DNA of 64,000 bases from Branchiostoma belcheri (lineage: Eukaryota; Chordata; Leptocardii; Amphioxiformes; Branchiostomatidae): the NCBI RefSeq assembly GCF_001625305.1, contig NW_017804476.1:62001-126000 (forward strand), in the 5' to 3' direction. Within the stretch, counting starts at the first letter, position 1. Each line of letters starts with the position of its first letter. Below, piece after piece: positions 12,501 to 23,380 of this stretch. The translations under genes and the position numbers were made by a program. The notes below the pieces were generated by a model. It saw only the letters and a program-made list of their open reading frames with translations. It had not been told where the DNA came from and ran no database searches.

Positions 12501-15500
12501 TTTTTGAACACCTCAGTCCTTGGTTGATAACTCTGGTACTTGAAGGCATGGCTGTTTCTTGTTCTTTTCTGGCCTGGTGTTAGGTGCTTAGTGGTTGGTA
12601 CATGTACGTCCACCAGTTTACTAGTCATTTTGTACATCATGCATTGTCTGGACATTTTTCGTCTGTTAATGTTTATTATAGAAGTTGAACTGAGGCCTTG
12701 TTGTGTCTTGTTTTTAAATGCCAGGTCTATGTCTTATGTACATCACAGGAATTGATGAAAAGGGTTGCTGCACAAAAGGCTGCCGCAAACCAGGAAGAGA
12801 ACCAGGGTGGACCACAGGTGCAAGACTTCGGAGCGCAACCGGCGCAAAACCAGGACTTCACCCCAGGTCCGATAAGAACACAACCTCCTCCCGCGCAGAG
12901 AATTCCTGTCCAACAGCAGATAGCACACCCACAACAGCCTCAGCACATGCAGGCAAGGATGAACACCCCCAGACAGAACCTGCAGAAGGTGCAAGGTTTC
13001 GCTAACCGCGTGCAGCAAGTACGACCGCGAATGTCCGGGCCACAGAGCGCGCTCCAGCCTGTACCGCAGGCTAAGACTTTCCAGCCGAGAGTACAGAACA
13101 TTCCCCAGAGGATGCAGCTCGGGCAAAATCGCGCGGCGAACGGGCAAGTCAGCCCGATGAAGCCTCAACAACAACAACAACAAGAAGTGCAATCTGCCCC
13201 TCCTGCCAGACTGCATGTGAAACAGAGACTGGGCCTGGGGAGGGGGAAGGCTGGTATGCAAATGAGCGGTGGACAACAGAACCAGGCAAACGCACAGAGA
13301 ATGGTGACTCTGGCAGGGCAACATCAACCACAACAGGTTAGATTTTAAAATAGCTGAAAAATTTACCATTAAAGGCATCCAATGTAGTGTTTAGGGCTTG
13401 GAAACCAGATTTTTCAAAGTCAATATTCTAGTCACTTATCTACATACTGAGTTGAAAGAACACTATCCCAATGTACAAACATGTATATCTACATTCATGG
13501 AGCAAAAATGCCAAAAATTCTAATGAAAAATGGTTACTGTAAGGACTCTGGGCTGATTTTTAGGGTACCACCCAGGAAATAAAGGACTTATCTTTAAAAG
13601 CCTTGAGTATGAAATACTGAAGATTCAAATGTGCTAAAGTGGCTACAGTGCTAAAAAGTATGTGTCAATATCATACATATTGCCTTATTCAGAATATTCC
13701 AGTTTTGCTGCCCTGAAATTGCATGGGATGCCTTTAAGGCACTAATAGTAGTGAGACTAGTCTGGGCATGAGTGTTTCAGTTGACACTCTTTTAAAGTTA
13801 ATTCCTTTTGATGTTTAGGCGGTTGTTGGGAGAGGACAGCCCATCCGAACGGTAACCAGTCAGCAGCCAGTCCAGGCTTTTGACGTGGGTGCCAACGGAG
13901 ACCAGCCACATGTCAAACTACGAGTCGTGCAGGGGCCACAGGTTTGTGTGATAGTTTGCCGATGTCATTGTATACCTACAGTCCAAAACAGAAGTATCTG
14001 CAGTACCTGTGTTGTCTGCTAGGTGTCATGGCAGTACCATGGTGTGGCACATTTTGTATCAACTTTATGGTGTAAAATTTTGTTTTACGTCCATGCACAT
14101 TTGCTGTTTTAAAAGGCTTTATCCTACACTCAAATAGTCTACATTTGTCTGAATGCCATAATATGTATCAGCGGGATTCATATACACAGTAGTAAAGCCA
14201 GAAAGGATAACTTCTTGTATCATTTGTCAGCCACAATTTGTGCTGTCTTCTGACCAAATGACAGCAAAGACAGCTGGGGACAGTTTGTGCTGTGTATTTC
14301 CAGGGAGGTGGTTTGCAGCAGCAGCCCACCCAGATGGCCAGCGCACCACAGGAACAGCTACGGAAGAGGATCGTCAAGCTGCCAAACAGACAGCAGTCAG
14401 AGGACAGCCAGATGGGACAGCAACAGGCACAGGTACAGCCGGGGAACAACCCTAAGGTATGGGTCATTCAGGCTCTTTGATTGTAAATGTCAGCAAGGAC
14501 AACAAGGAAATTGTAACAGCATTATTAGTGTGGTGTAAGAGAATAGGTACATGCAACATGAATTAGATTTTATACTGATAGTTTAAAGTAAAAGTACTAA
14601 CCCAAGCACTTCTGATTCGATTGGTAGATAAGTCAATGATGGTTAGTACAGCATAAAGGCTTGGAAAAAAGTTTACCCCCGGTATATTGAAGGGATTGTA
14701 ATTAAAAGGGAAGAAAAAATGGTAGAAAACTTTATCTGTCCTTGTTCAGTTCTCATTCCTAAACCTGGCATCACACAGTAGCAAACTAGCTCAATCGACA
14801 TTTAAAGCAATATAATTATTCCAATGTGAAAGGATAGTTTTTCAGGGAAAAATACGCTTGACTGTCTGACAATTTTTGAATTCGGCAACCTTTTGGCCAT
14901 CAAATTTGGTCAACAGTTTGATGCCAGCTTGTTTGTTTGTTTGTTTGTTTGCTTAACCACAAGTTGTTGTGTACTGTCCTCAGCGTGTGGTTCTAGGAGC
15001 AGTGAGGGGCAGGGGCCGTGGGCGTGGCCGGGGAGGAGGGGTGCAGACCAGAACAGCCACACAGGCAGCAGGGCAGCAGGTATCCCAGCAGGCAGTGGGG
15101 GGCATGATGTCATCACACATGGTTGCCATTGACAACCTGTCCATGTCCACGTCTGAAGACCAGCTACGGAGTATGCTATTGTCTGTCGGTCCTGTAGAGG
15201 TCAGTGTTATGTTTTATCCTGCTGTGGGCCCATTTATGCTTTTATTAAAATGATGTTCAGAGCTTCAAACACATTTTCTGATAATTGCAATACTAGTAGT
15301 TCAAGTTATAAGAGATTCTTCCTGCAATCACCCTATCGCAGCACAAGCTTAAGTACCCTGCTAGTTAGCTTTATAATCATACGTGTACCAAGTGTGAAAT
15401 TCTTTAACCCTGCAAAATTATTGCAGAATTGTTTACTGCATAGTAGGATAAAATTATTGCTTTGTAGAGTACTGCTAGTACTTAGCTGCAGTGCAGAAGA

Positions 15501-16299
15501 AATTGCTGTTTTATCCCATTTTTGATTAGAATTGTGTTTGTTGAGTCAATCAGGTAGTAATTGTTGACATTTTTCTGTAGAAAATGGACCTTCTACGCTC
15601 CCAAAAGAAGGCCATCGCCAAGTTCGCACACCCCGAGCATGCTGCTGACTTCCAGAGAAAATTTCACAGGTGGGTTCAACCCTTGGAAGAACCATGTACT
15701 CTTTGGATCTCAGTGGTAGAAAGACTTTTTCTTTTTATATTTCAGAATGTCAAAAATTTGTTCTGTAATTCGGAAGTACTTTCTGCAAATACACACTTAA
15801 AAGTCCAGATCTAAACCCATGGCATATACAAACCACATGTTGGTGAACATTTAACATTCAAGTTGAAACATGATACATGCAAAACTACAGAAAGTTTATA
15901 GTTAGTTAGTTAGTAAACACAAAATCTCCGTTGAACCCCAAGCCTGATTTTTCAGTCTGCAAAATTGCAGGCTGCTTAATTTTTCTTCTGCAATACTGAA
16001 AATGTCTCTTAAAAATGCAGACTGCAGATGGGTATTTCCAACACTGGATCTTCTCTCAGACATTGTGGGTTTGTCTGTGTAGTATTCATTCCAACTCAGT
16101 TGTGAATCTCTGTACCCTTCGGACATAGAGTCACAACAGTTGGTCATCTCTGCTCATCTAGCAGGTCAATATGTATTAAGTTATCTCTAGAGATATGAGA
16201 TATTACCTATATCTATTTCCATTTCTAATCCTGCTATTCTTGTGCTACAGACACATGGTGGACCTGTCTCATATCAACGTTTCTCTCATGCCTGAGTGA
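559..16299 (+). CDS. RBM33: RBM33-like RNA-binding protein, 3' part of gene
   Basis: Fourteen coding exons are visible: 559-744, 1158-1371, 1965-2117, 2476-2667, 9354-9565, 10055-10145, 10952-11696, 11996-12202, 12749-13336, 13819-13941, 14304-14456, 14984-15199, 15581-15669, 16251-16299. The 5' exons lie outside the window. In order the product has an acidic Glu/Ser segment followed by RRGRFKSER, an RG-rich stretch, the phrase INPHFKGTV, a long Pro/Gln-rich region, a charged helix (EETRKLRAKIAEQKRLREEI), another Gln-rich region, an RG-rich box (RGRGRGRGRG) and a C-terminal RRM-like fold ending in RHMVDLSHINVSLMPE before TGA. These landmarks occur in this order in vertebrate RBM33, a nuclear RNA-binding protein linked to mRNA export. 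All phases agree except inside exon 10952-11696, which needs a frame shift near 11110-11130. About 1070 codons are visible. Confidence 0.9.
1473..1905. mobile_element. MITE, family A copy 1 (TAGTGCTGTGTAC ends)
   Basis: This intronic element has inverted ends TAGTGCTGTGTAC and GTACACAGCACTA, about 430 bases apart, with TA at both edges. Its interior matches, in opposite orientation, the copies at 55293-55665 and 63707-64000. Shared phrases are the ATCTTCAATAGT block, the GAAAACATTG block and the CTTGCTTCTAAACCCTGG block. No coding capacity was seen. It is probably a non-autonomous DNA transposon; the superfamily is undetermined. Confidence 0.7.
2857..6224 (-). mobile_element. Non-LTR retrotransposon (RTE-like LINE), nearly full length
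   Basis: A 12-bp direct repeat AAATTGCACCAG at 2845-2856 and 6225-6236 brackets about 3.4 kb that encodes an AP endonuclease and a reverse transcriptase on the minus strand. The repeat is the expected target-site duplication, and it lies inside the short repeats of the outer element, which proves a later insertion. The length and single endonuclease-RT layout fit RTE-type LINEs. The exact clade is not certain. The insertion sits in the RBM33 intron between exons ending at 2667 and starting at 9354, antisense to the gene. Confidence 0.85.
2905..6088 (-). pseudogene. LINE endonuclease-reverse transcriptase, frameshifted
   Basis: Four overlapping or adjacent minus-strand frames make up one broken polyprotein. 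6088-5660 holds the endonuclease start (TWNVRTL and LSETRL motifs). 5844-4708 continues the endonuclease (LLGDFNARVG, and a WTDHRLV motif near its end). 4799-3498 is the reverse transcriptase (NYRGIALLS, ETQSGFRP, FIDLTKAFDS, catalytic YADD). 3417-2905 is the C-terminal part (LYGCEAW, basic tail). Three frame changes, near 5.8, 4.75 and 3.53 kb, disable it. The catalytic YADD and most core motifs remain, so it is a fairly young but dead copy. The segments are reported separately and are not joined. Confidence 0.88.
6603..6991. mobile_element. MITE, family B copy 1 (TAAGGCCACAC ends)
   Basis: The ends are inverted copies of TAAGGCCACACYAATTYAATT, flanked by TAA. The interior carries an A/T-rich run, the phrase TAGGAGCCATGAAGTCAACA and a poly-A/GAAGAAAAGG block. 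The same arrangement is found at 10539-10899 and, inverted, at 36431-36803 and 38469-38843. It is a non-autonomous DNA element with a probable 3-bp target duplication. It lies in the long RBM33 intron. Confidence 0.75.
7021..9315. mobile_element. pogo/Tigger-like DNA transposon remnant, 2.3 kb
   Basis: TA plus CAGTCAAACCTG at the left and CAGGTTTGACTG plus TA at the right enclose 2.3 kb. Both ends contain repeated GGTCAC/GTGACC blocks and the phrase GGTCCCTTGA or its partner. Tc1/mariner-type pogo elements have TA duplications and terminal CAGTCRAACC, which supports the call. No transposase with a DDE core was found. A short reading frame at 8200-8300 (FQKVEVIRLAE) may be a relic of an N-terminal DNA-binding domain, but this is weak. 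A separate element is inserted at 8694-9187. Confidence 0.6.
8694..9187. mobile_element. hAT-like MITE nested in the pogo-like element
   Basis: The ends are CAGGCCTCAAAATTAAC and, inverted, CAGGGCTCGAAATTAAC. They are flanked by the 5-bp duplication ATGTG (8689-8693 and 9188-9192). The insertion interrupts a sequence that is continuous in the copy at 1-283, which confirms the boundaries independently. The interior has repeated ATTGTCCCGAA-type phrases pointing inward from both ends. No coding capacity was seen. Confidence 0.8.
10225..10365. repeat. Interspersed repeat, family C copy 1
   Basis: This stretch runs from GATCCAACTCAAAGAAGTTC through a TTCTTCAGTAGACTGGCCCAG block to a GACTGGGTAAAAGGT block. 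Matching copies are at 27313-27395, 47885-48015 and 54925-55075. All four are intronic and in the same window orientation. The repeat type is not identified. Confidence 0.6.
10539..10899. mobile_element. MITE, family B copy 2
   Basis: Ends TAAGGCCACACCAATTTGATT and, inverted, ATTAAATTGATATGGCCTAA surround an A-rich interior with the TAGGAGCCATGAAGTCAACA phrase shared by the other family B copies. The right end lies only about 50 bases before the RBM33 exon starting at 10952. Confidence 0.75.
12285..12655 (-). mobile_element. LINE 3' fragment (reverse transcriptase C-terminus)
   Basis: The minus strand encodes a segment ending in the features typical of LINE reverse transcriptase C-termini: a [15 protein letters not shown] block, EWNSLSP, then a SLDSLKQGL block. 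It is followed by a Cys-rich tail phrase and CAGATACAG-type 3' repeats near 12285. Related tails occur at 38040-38100 and 63170-63460. It is a 5'-truncated copy inside an RBM33 intron. Confidence 0.65.
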
Positions 16300-17615
16300 G
16301 CCAAGATACCTGCAAGTCTGTCAAGAGGAACAGCAGAGTGACAGCAAAGCTGACAAGCACCTGAAGTAAGCTGCCTGCTGCATCCATGGAGACAGCAGCT
16401 GTCCTGTATGTAGCTGTGATCTGTGTACTACTGTGGTAAGACCAGACTTATGTTCATGAAGCAAGCTGGTCCACAAGCTGTATTTGTATACATGCATTTC
16501 AACATGTTGTAAATATTACATACTAAGTTGGGAAGCTTAAGACAGTAGGAAAATAGTCTGTGCTGCTGTCCTGAGTATTAGTAGCTGTGTCTGAGAGCTG
16601 GCTTTCACAGCTGCCAGATATAGGCACTGTCATATATACAGAGCAGCATTGCCTAAAGCTATATAAAGCCAGCAAAGCCCATTTGCTGCTCAAGACATAA
16701 ACTTCAGAAGTACCAAGCCTCGCTGTACAAGAGGATGCATCAACCCCAGAGCTGTCCAACATTGCTGTCCAGCTGAAACCTACATCTGTGTCATCCTGCT
16801 ATCCCAGTCTGACGAAGACCACCCACCGTAGCTGTTCTTCCTTCTCCAGTGGAATGCTGACCTTGACCTTCCTGATGTCCAGAATGAGCTGTTCAGTGCA
16901 AATCTGTTTTGCTGTCCAAGAGGTGTTGGCCACAGAGCTTTGTATCTGTAGCTTCCTGCCACAGAAATGAGCTGAACCTGCTCTCCAATGAGCTGTACAG
17001 CACTGAGCTGTCAGAATGGGAATAGCTTAGAGCTGTCAGATTGGATAGCAGATTGTCTCGGATGGAAACAGACTTGAGAGGATTTTTTCTATACGGACCA
17101 GAGACTCTGCTACTTTGAGATGCTTTACTATTATATAATTTAAAAGTTCAAGTATTTTTTTAATCAATGGACAGTCGGGTCAAAGTAGTGATATTGTGAG
17201 AAATAGACTGGAATTCTTTTTTTTCCATGCAGCGAAAATCAACTGAACTTTTTTTAAACGGAAAATCAGAATGAAGCTGACATCCTTTCCTAGATGTAAA
17301 GAGACTATGCCAAAATCAGAAATTAGATGTATGTAACTGTGGCATTGACATAGGAAGGAGAGAATGGCGATAGGAGTGTCAGTTGAAGCAAAAAGGCTTT
17401 TTTTCCTAATTTTTTAACAAGGTTTATAAACATTCAACAGCAGTCGATTTGAGATACGGAGAAGATCTTCAAGAATTTTTGTTAGCAAAAGAAACTTATA
17501 TAGAAAAAGTAGCAATGAAGTAAACTTGTAAATACTTTTGATCGGAAGTAATGTTGGGTGTTATTATTAAAGTGCATTATGCAAGGAAAATAAAAGTGTT
17601 CATATGTGAGTAGTC
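16300..17615 (+). other. RBM33: RBM33 3' UTR with polyadenylation signal
   Basis: After the TGA at 16297-16299 about 1.3 kb without coding potential follows. It ends shortly after a canonical AATAAA at 17589-17594. No introns or recognised repeats were seen. Earlier or later poly(A) sites may also be used. Confidence 0.55.
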
Positions 17616-20600
17616 GAAGCTGAGTAGTTAAAGTAGTTCACCATTAGTCATCATACATTTGTTTTACCTCAGTATTTTTTTGTGCTGTGTTCTCGATGTA
17701 TGTCCCTCATTTCATCATTTTCATGTTTGTGCATGTTTCAAGATATTAGCAGTGATGTGTTGTAACATGTAATTGTTACGGGGTGATTGGGACACACAGT
17801 AGTCTTTATATAGTAACCCAAAAGCCAAGGATACAACATCAATGGTGTGTTTGAAACACAGTGGTACTGTTTGGGTCTCCTAGGGAGATATGTTAAAATC
17901 TTCCTCTCAGGGATTTTCTCAGGGATAAGTTAGAAGTAGGTTAACTGATGTTCAATGGCAGCTTTGGAATTGGTCAAAGGGAACATCTGGAATGCACTTG
18001 AAAGTACATGTATGTTGCACTAGTTCAAAATGTTGTGTCTGTGCAAAATAGGTGCTTTTGAAACTTTATTTCAAATACCACATTGCAGGCAAAAGTCTGA
18101 ATTGCATCAGTATTTACAATCATTTTCAGTTGTGAAAGAATTATTTGAAATCATTCATAACTGATCTACAGGCAGTAAAAGGACTAGTGAGGAGCTTAAG
18201 TCAAGAGGTTTATTTAGTTGAGTACCTTACTGAGGGTATGACGGCACTTGAATTGTTCTTTGGGCAGCATCAAACATGTATAGTACAGCAAGTCAGGTTT
18301 TAGATTTTTGTGGGGCCATGGTGGCAGTTTGCTGATGTTTTGGAGACTGGAGCAACTTCTTGGAGATAGGTATCAATTTGTCTAGCATGGAGGGAAATTG
18401 TACATTTATACAAAGTCTTGTAGAACCAAGGTCTTGTTCTGAGGTTTTGAATGTAGTCCAACAATGTGCTAGTGAGGAATGTGGTTGATAGAAGGAGCTT
18501 CGTTGATATAAGGGGTTTTGAGAAATACTGGTGGGTTTATCATTCAATTTGTTGGATGATAGTAGGGGTTCCTTTGATCACAGTTTGTTCTTTGATTGTG
18601 GCTCCTATGTAGCAGTTTGGTTTTAAACAGAAGGTTCTTTGTTGACAGCTTTTTCAAGCACTGTAAAGATCAGTGTGTTCAGATTAATCTTGTTCAGAAT
18701 ATCTGTGGTACTAAATACTGAAGGTTTCAGTCTGTGAGTTACCGATAACCGTTTCTTATTGCATCTGTGTCTTGCTCCTCAAAACTTGTGGGTCTGGTGA
18801 TCAAGATTTTATATTTTTGCTGATGACTGTCAGCATCCGAGGAAAAAGCTGCAATTTTGGCAGATTTAGTAACTATAACTTTAGGTTGAAAAAGTAGGTG
18901 TGTCTTCTGCATGCAGTGAATTATAACATGGAAATCATGAAACTGGTAGTGGCATGTCACAGTTCCGCTACTTACCCAGTCATTAGAGCATGTGTGGTAG
19001 TTGGTACATATCTTAGGACATGGTTTCAGGCATATATCTCTCAATGCTGCAAGATGCCTTGTTGTCTTCTATAGGGTCTACCATACATTAACAGGTCTCA
19101 GTACCTTGTTGTTGCCTTTGGACACATCATTCCACACTCTGGGAAGAACAACCAAAATCTACATCAGGAACTTTTAGATGTGAACAATCCTTTCTTCTGT
19201 CTTCAACACAGTTTGGTTAACATTCCTTTTAGGCAGCGTTTGGACTTATATGTTATTATCCTTCTATCAGGGCAACTTCACTGTTTCAGGTTATAATGAC
19301 AAATTGTTACTATTGCAGTAGTTGAAAATATAAATTTATATCATCATCATACGACATCATGCTAAATGTTATCTGAAATATGACATTGGTATCACTGTGA
19401 CACTATCAACAGTTGGGCTAGTATAATAAAAGTCATTATAACTGTGGGGATACATGTAAACTTACAACTAAGACCATACCAACTGAAGCTCCTTCCCTCT
19501 TGTATACATGTTCAGGTTTTTTTCTAAAAGTTGCACATTGTGTCATTGTGTTGCACTGTTATTGGCTCCCTTTTCAAATTTATTAGAATCAGAAGAAGTT
19601 TGGTTGGAGTGGCCTTAGTACATACACCTCACAGATACAGTGTAGCTGTCCTGGTAGCGTATTCAGGCATTCAAAGTCTCACAACTTAGGAAAGTGCCCA
19701 GATTATAATATGGGGGAGGGGGGCATTCACAGTGCATTATGGTCACAACGTTCAACACTGACAAAAAAAAATGTTCGGTATCCAATGTTATCCGTGGAGG
19801 CTAAAATTGTATCAACTCATAGCAGCAAACAATATAAGATATTTTGTCCTAACCTTTCCATTCAACAGGGATTTATGAGTACAAGAAATTTATTTGAAAG
19901 AAGTTCAGTTGAGATTACCACCTTGTCACCTGGATACATTACACCACAATGCAAAATACCATGATAGTGCCTGAACATGTACATGGACAACAGTGCAATG
20001 ATGTAATCTTGAAAGGTGGACAAGATTTAAGTTCTTCAATATTGTTCTTCACATGCATACAGAGTGAACAATCATGGGAAGTGTATATGTTCACTTGGGG
20101 AAGTGTACTAGTACTTTTGCCAAGAGGTCAAGCCTAATAATGGAGAGAATTGTCATTGAACAGCTCTGAATCAATCAACACTTTATCCAATCAAACTCAA
20201 AACCATTATGGCTGGATCTGTGCTGAATCGAAGGGTTACACAACCTAGCAGTTTAGACAAACTCTCACATACACAACTTTGAGACCAGCATTTTTCTAAG
20301 GCACTACATGTACTTGAACATTATAGCTCTTGTACTGTGATTCTATGATTATTTCCTGTAGAATTGCTATAATGTTTTGCTTGGGGGTTTGTAAAAGATA
20401 TTTTTGGATTATTAAAAAATTGTATGCTCGAGCTAAATTTCAAAACCTTAGACAAATGTTGGCCCTTTCATCAGATTGGCTTGGAGTGACAATAAGAATT
20501 TTACATGTTGGAGGAGAGTGAAAATTCGATGAAGACATGGGTTTTGGAGAAGATGGCAACCGGGCAGACCAAGGATCAAGATATTCAAGGAACTTACTAA

Positions 20601-22680
20601 CTTACAATACATGTAGGAGTAGGAAAATCTTATAGTATGTGTATCAAATTTAAAATCTTTCATTCCAATTATAACATTGTTGAAATGAATGGGAAAGAAG
20701 TTTAAAATAATGTTCGACCATGTTCAGTATAATCATCTTAATGTTATAAATCTGTTGGCTAATTTATGACATACATGTATGTTACAAGTGTTCCATTTTA
20801 TTAGCCACACTTTCTTAATGCACATTGAAGTTATTTCTGTGTTACAAATTGTCAAAATGTTGTTGTATACATTGTGTGAACAGTTTGGTGCATGATTGTA
20901 TGCAAATTTGAAAATACAGAATGTATCTGAACATTGTATATATTGAAAACAGAAATGTTATAAGAATATTATGATATTCCTAACGATATATCTTGCACTA
21001 TGTGCATAGCGTCGACAACCGCTGCCACAAATTGTGGGCCAAAGTTTGAAGTCACTAAGATGACTTATTGTTTAGTACTGAGTATCTCAGTCTCAATTGT
21101 AACCAGTTGCAATGACAAATTGTGCATGATGAACTTCTGTTAAAAATATAGCTGTATCAATTTATATATGATATCACAGTGACTCGAATTATTACACTGA
21201 AGTGACAAGTTTCATATGAATGAAACTGTTTATAGCTGATATTTGAAATGTAACTGCAAAATTGTTTACTTTACTACAGTACTATAGATATACTACAGTA
21301 TAGATATACTACTATAGATATTATAGATATAGGTAATAGCAAGAGTGCAAAGATTGTAACAGTTACCATGATGGTTGATGTAGTAATTAGTAGTAGTCGT
21401 AGGATTGAGATATAAACAAGAAATTAAAACTGAGAAAAGACCAGCAGATCAGAAAGGTTGGCTGCACTAACATCATATTTTATTTCTTTCCAGGGATACC
21501 AGTAACCATGACAAGACATATGTTGCATTCATAATCATATAGTATTTGTAATGTTGAATTGTTCAGGAACTGGGAATCTGGCAACCCCATTTTTACCATT
21601 CTGATGTTTGCATTTGATTTTTGACACATATTGTGATTAAAATTAAAGAGATATGTGAATTTTTCTGTTCAAACCAGAATATACCCACAAGTTGGGAATT
21701 TCCACCCTTGCTTCCTGAGCACCTTCCTAAATGACATCCCAAATTTCCTTTTAGCAGGACGGTCATCAGAGGAACATGCAACATTCTTCTGATCTTCCTA
21801 CAAGTTACTCTTCCAGAGTTCCTTATCAAAAGTCGCCTTGATTTTGTAGCAGTAACTACTAACTTGCATATTCTTTCCACTAATGTAGGGGAAAAGCATG
21901 ATATTGACATTCTGTGGAAGGAAATGTGATTCAAGATTGAGGTTCTCAGTGGAAGAGATAGGACTAGACTATAAGTGTGCTGACAAATTTGTGCCCTTTC
22001 TTTGTTTCAGGATGTTTCTAAACGTATCAGATGGATGACATGGATGCTGAATGGTAGCCTAAGGGTAGATACTATAATATTCTTTGATTCTCTTCAGTTC
22101 CGTTAGGTTTCAGGATCTACAATAATCTGATGCGGTTTCTGGTCTGCTGGTCTCAATGCTAAACTTAGCTGCGCACTGTAGTACTAGTTATTTGACATAT
22201 TGCAATTGTAGCAAATGCTGTCTAGTATACAATCATGTAATGGTATTATTGTACTGTACGTAATGTAGGCTTTTATAGCTCAGTTACTGTGTGCAAACAG
22301 TGATAACTTGTTAGCACACAAGAATCCTGTTTCTCATTCATTTTTCTTCCTGAAATTCTTACATTAAAGCACTGCAGTATATGTAAAAGACTGGCCATGT
22401 GGATTCATCTACTAGGCATGCTAGTGAGTTAAATGGTTGCAGTCACAGAAACAAAGGGAATAACATTACATGTAGACTCACTGAGGAAGAATTGTGAATC
22501 TGTCATTGACATGTTTTGGGTTTTATGACAGATGTTGACAATAATAAATGAACTTGTGAAGTGCAAAGCTGTGTTGATGTATTTTCTAGTAGCACTAGAT
22601 GATTCCTGACAGAAAAATACTAGCAAGGAAGAGTTTCATAATATAATATTACTAATGAACAACAGACACTTTATCAGTCA
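17616..22680. other. Intergenic stretch, no gene recognised
   Basis: No conserved protein segment and no convincing chain of splice signals was found on either strand. The longest open frames (84-113 codons) lack any recognisable domain. A short run of ACTATAGATAT-type repeats lies at 21280-21335. A long alternative RBM33 3' UTR or a non-coding RNA cannot be excluded. Confidence 0.4.
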
Positions 22681-22695
22681 GGTAACACCTTCAAG

Positions 22696-22705
22696 TTGTT
22701 TATTC
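22696..22705 (-). terminator. Candidate poly(A) signal for the VWA gene
   Basis: TTTATT on the plus strand gives AATAAA on the minus strand. I found no other canonical AATAAA between this point and the stop codon at 26253. An ATTAAA at 26225-26230, about 25 bases after the stop, is an alternative. If the distal signal is used, the 3' UTR is about 3.5 kb and contains the hairpin array. Confidence 0.35.
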
Positions 22706-22842
22706 TTCTGATTCAAAGAAAAACACTGACATGAAGAGTACATCACTAGAAATGTACCACAACAATCTTGGTTACTAAGAATGCTTCAAACAAGCGATGT
22801 GACCAAAAAACCATCACAACAGCAATGGACATACATTGTATG

Positions 22843-23092
22843 TAGCACGTCGGCAGAACGTACTGCGCCTGCGTGAAACCCTGATTTTTCAAAGATTTCG
22901 TTGGATGTTTGGTCAATGTTGCATCAGAATTCTGCCCGTTGCCGACGGTATCTGTTCTGAGATAACATTTGGAAACTACGGACGGAGTGTTAACCTTATT
23001 TGCACAAATACAACCTTATATGAGACGTTCTGTTGAAGTGCTATGCACAATACGGGTTTTGCGCAGGTGCAGTACGTTCTGACGACGTGCTA
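22843..23092. mobile_element. MITE of about 250 bp with 38-bp inverted ends
   Basis: The left end reads TAGCACGTCGGCAGAACGTA followed by CTGCGCCTGCG. The right end, inverted, reads TAGCACGTCGTCAGAACGTA followed by CTGCACCTGCG. About 38 bases match with few changes. TA lies at both edges, consistent with a TA target. The interior has no coding capacity. Confidence 0.75.
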
Positions 23093-23380
23093 ACATATGT
23101 CATTGTTATAATCATGGAACAATTTATCAAAATTTTATACTAAGAGTTCACAAAAGCAGTCTATGAAAATGAACTGTAACACACTCATCAATCTTTTAAC
23201 AATACCAAATTTCTACCTACATGGATATAAGAAAGACTAGTACATTGTAGGTGGGTACAGCAGGGAACATTGATATACAAGAAATAGAATCAATTCCTAA
23301 ATGTTATTACCAACACCACCCTCTTCATGGGTACTGTTGTTGTAATCCAAGAAGCAGCGATGTGTGCTTATATTGCACAA

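Noticed and set aside
12718..13005. Plus-strand 95-codon frame overlapping the RBM33 exon
   Set aside because: Wrong phase for both flanking exons; the 216-codon frame carries the expected ELMKRVAAQKA continuation.
12743..13378. Minus-strand open frame of 211 codons, Leu-rich
   Set aside because: Antisense shadow of the Gln-rich RBM33 exon 12749-13336, whose phase fits both neighbours.
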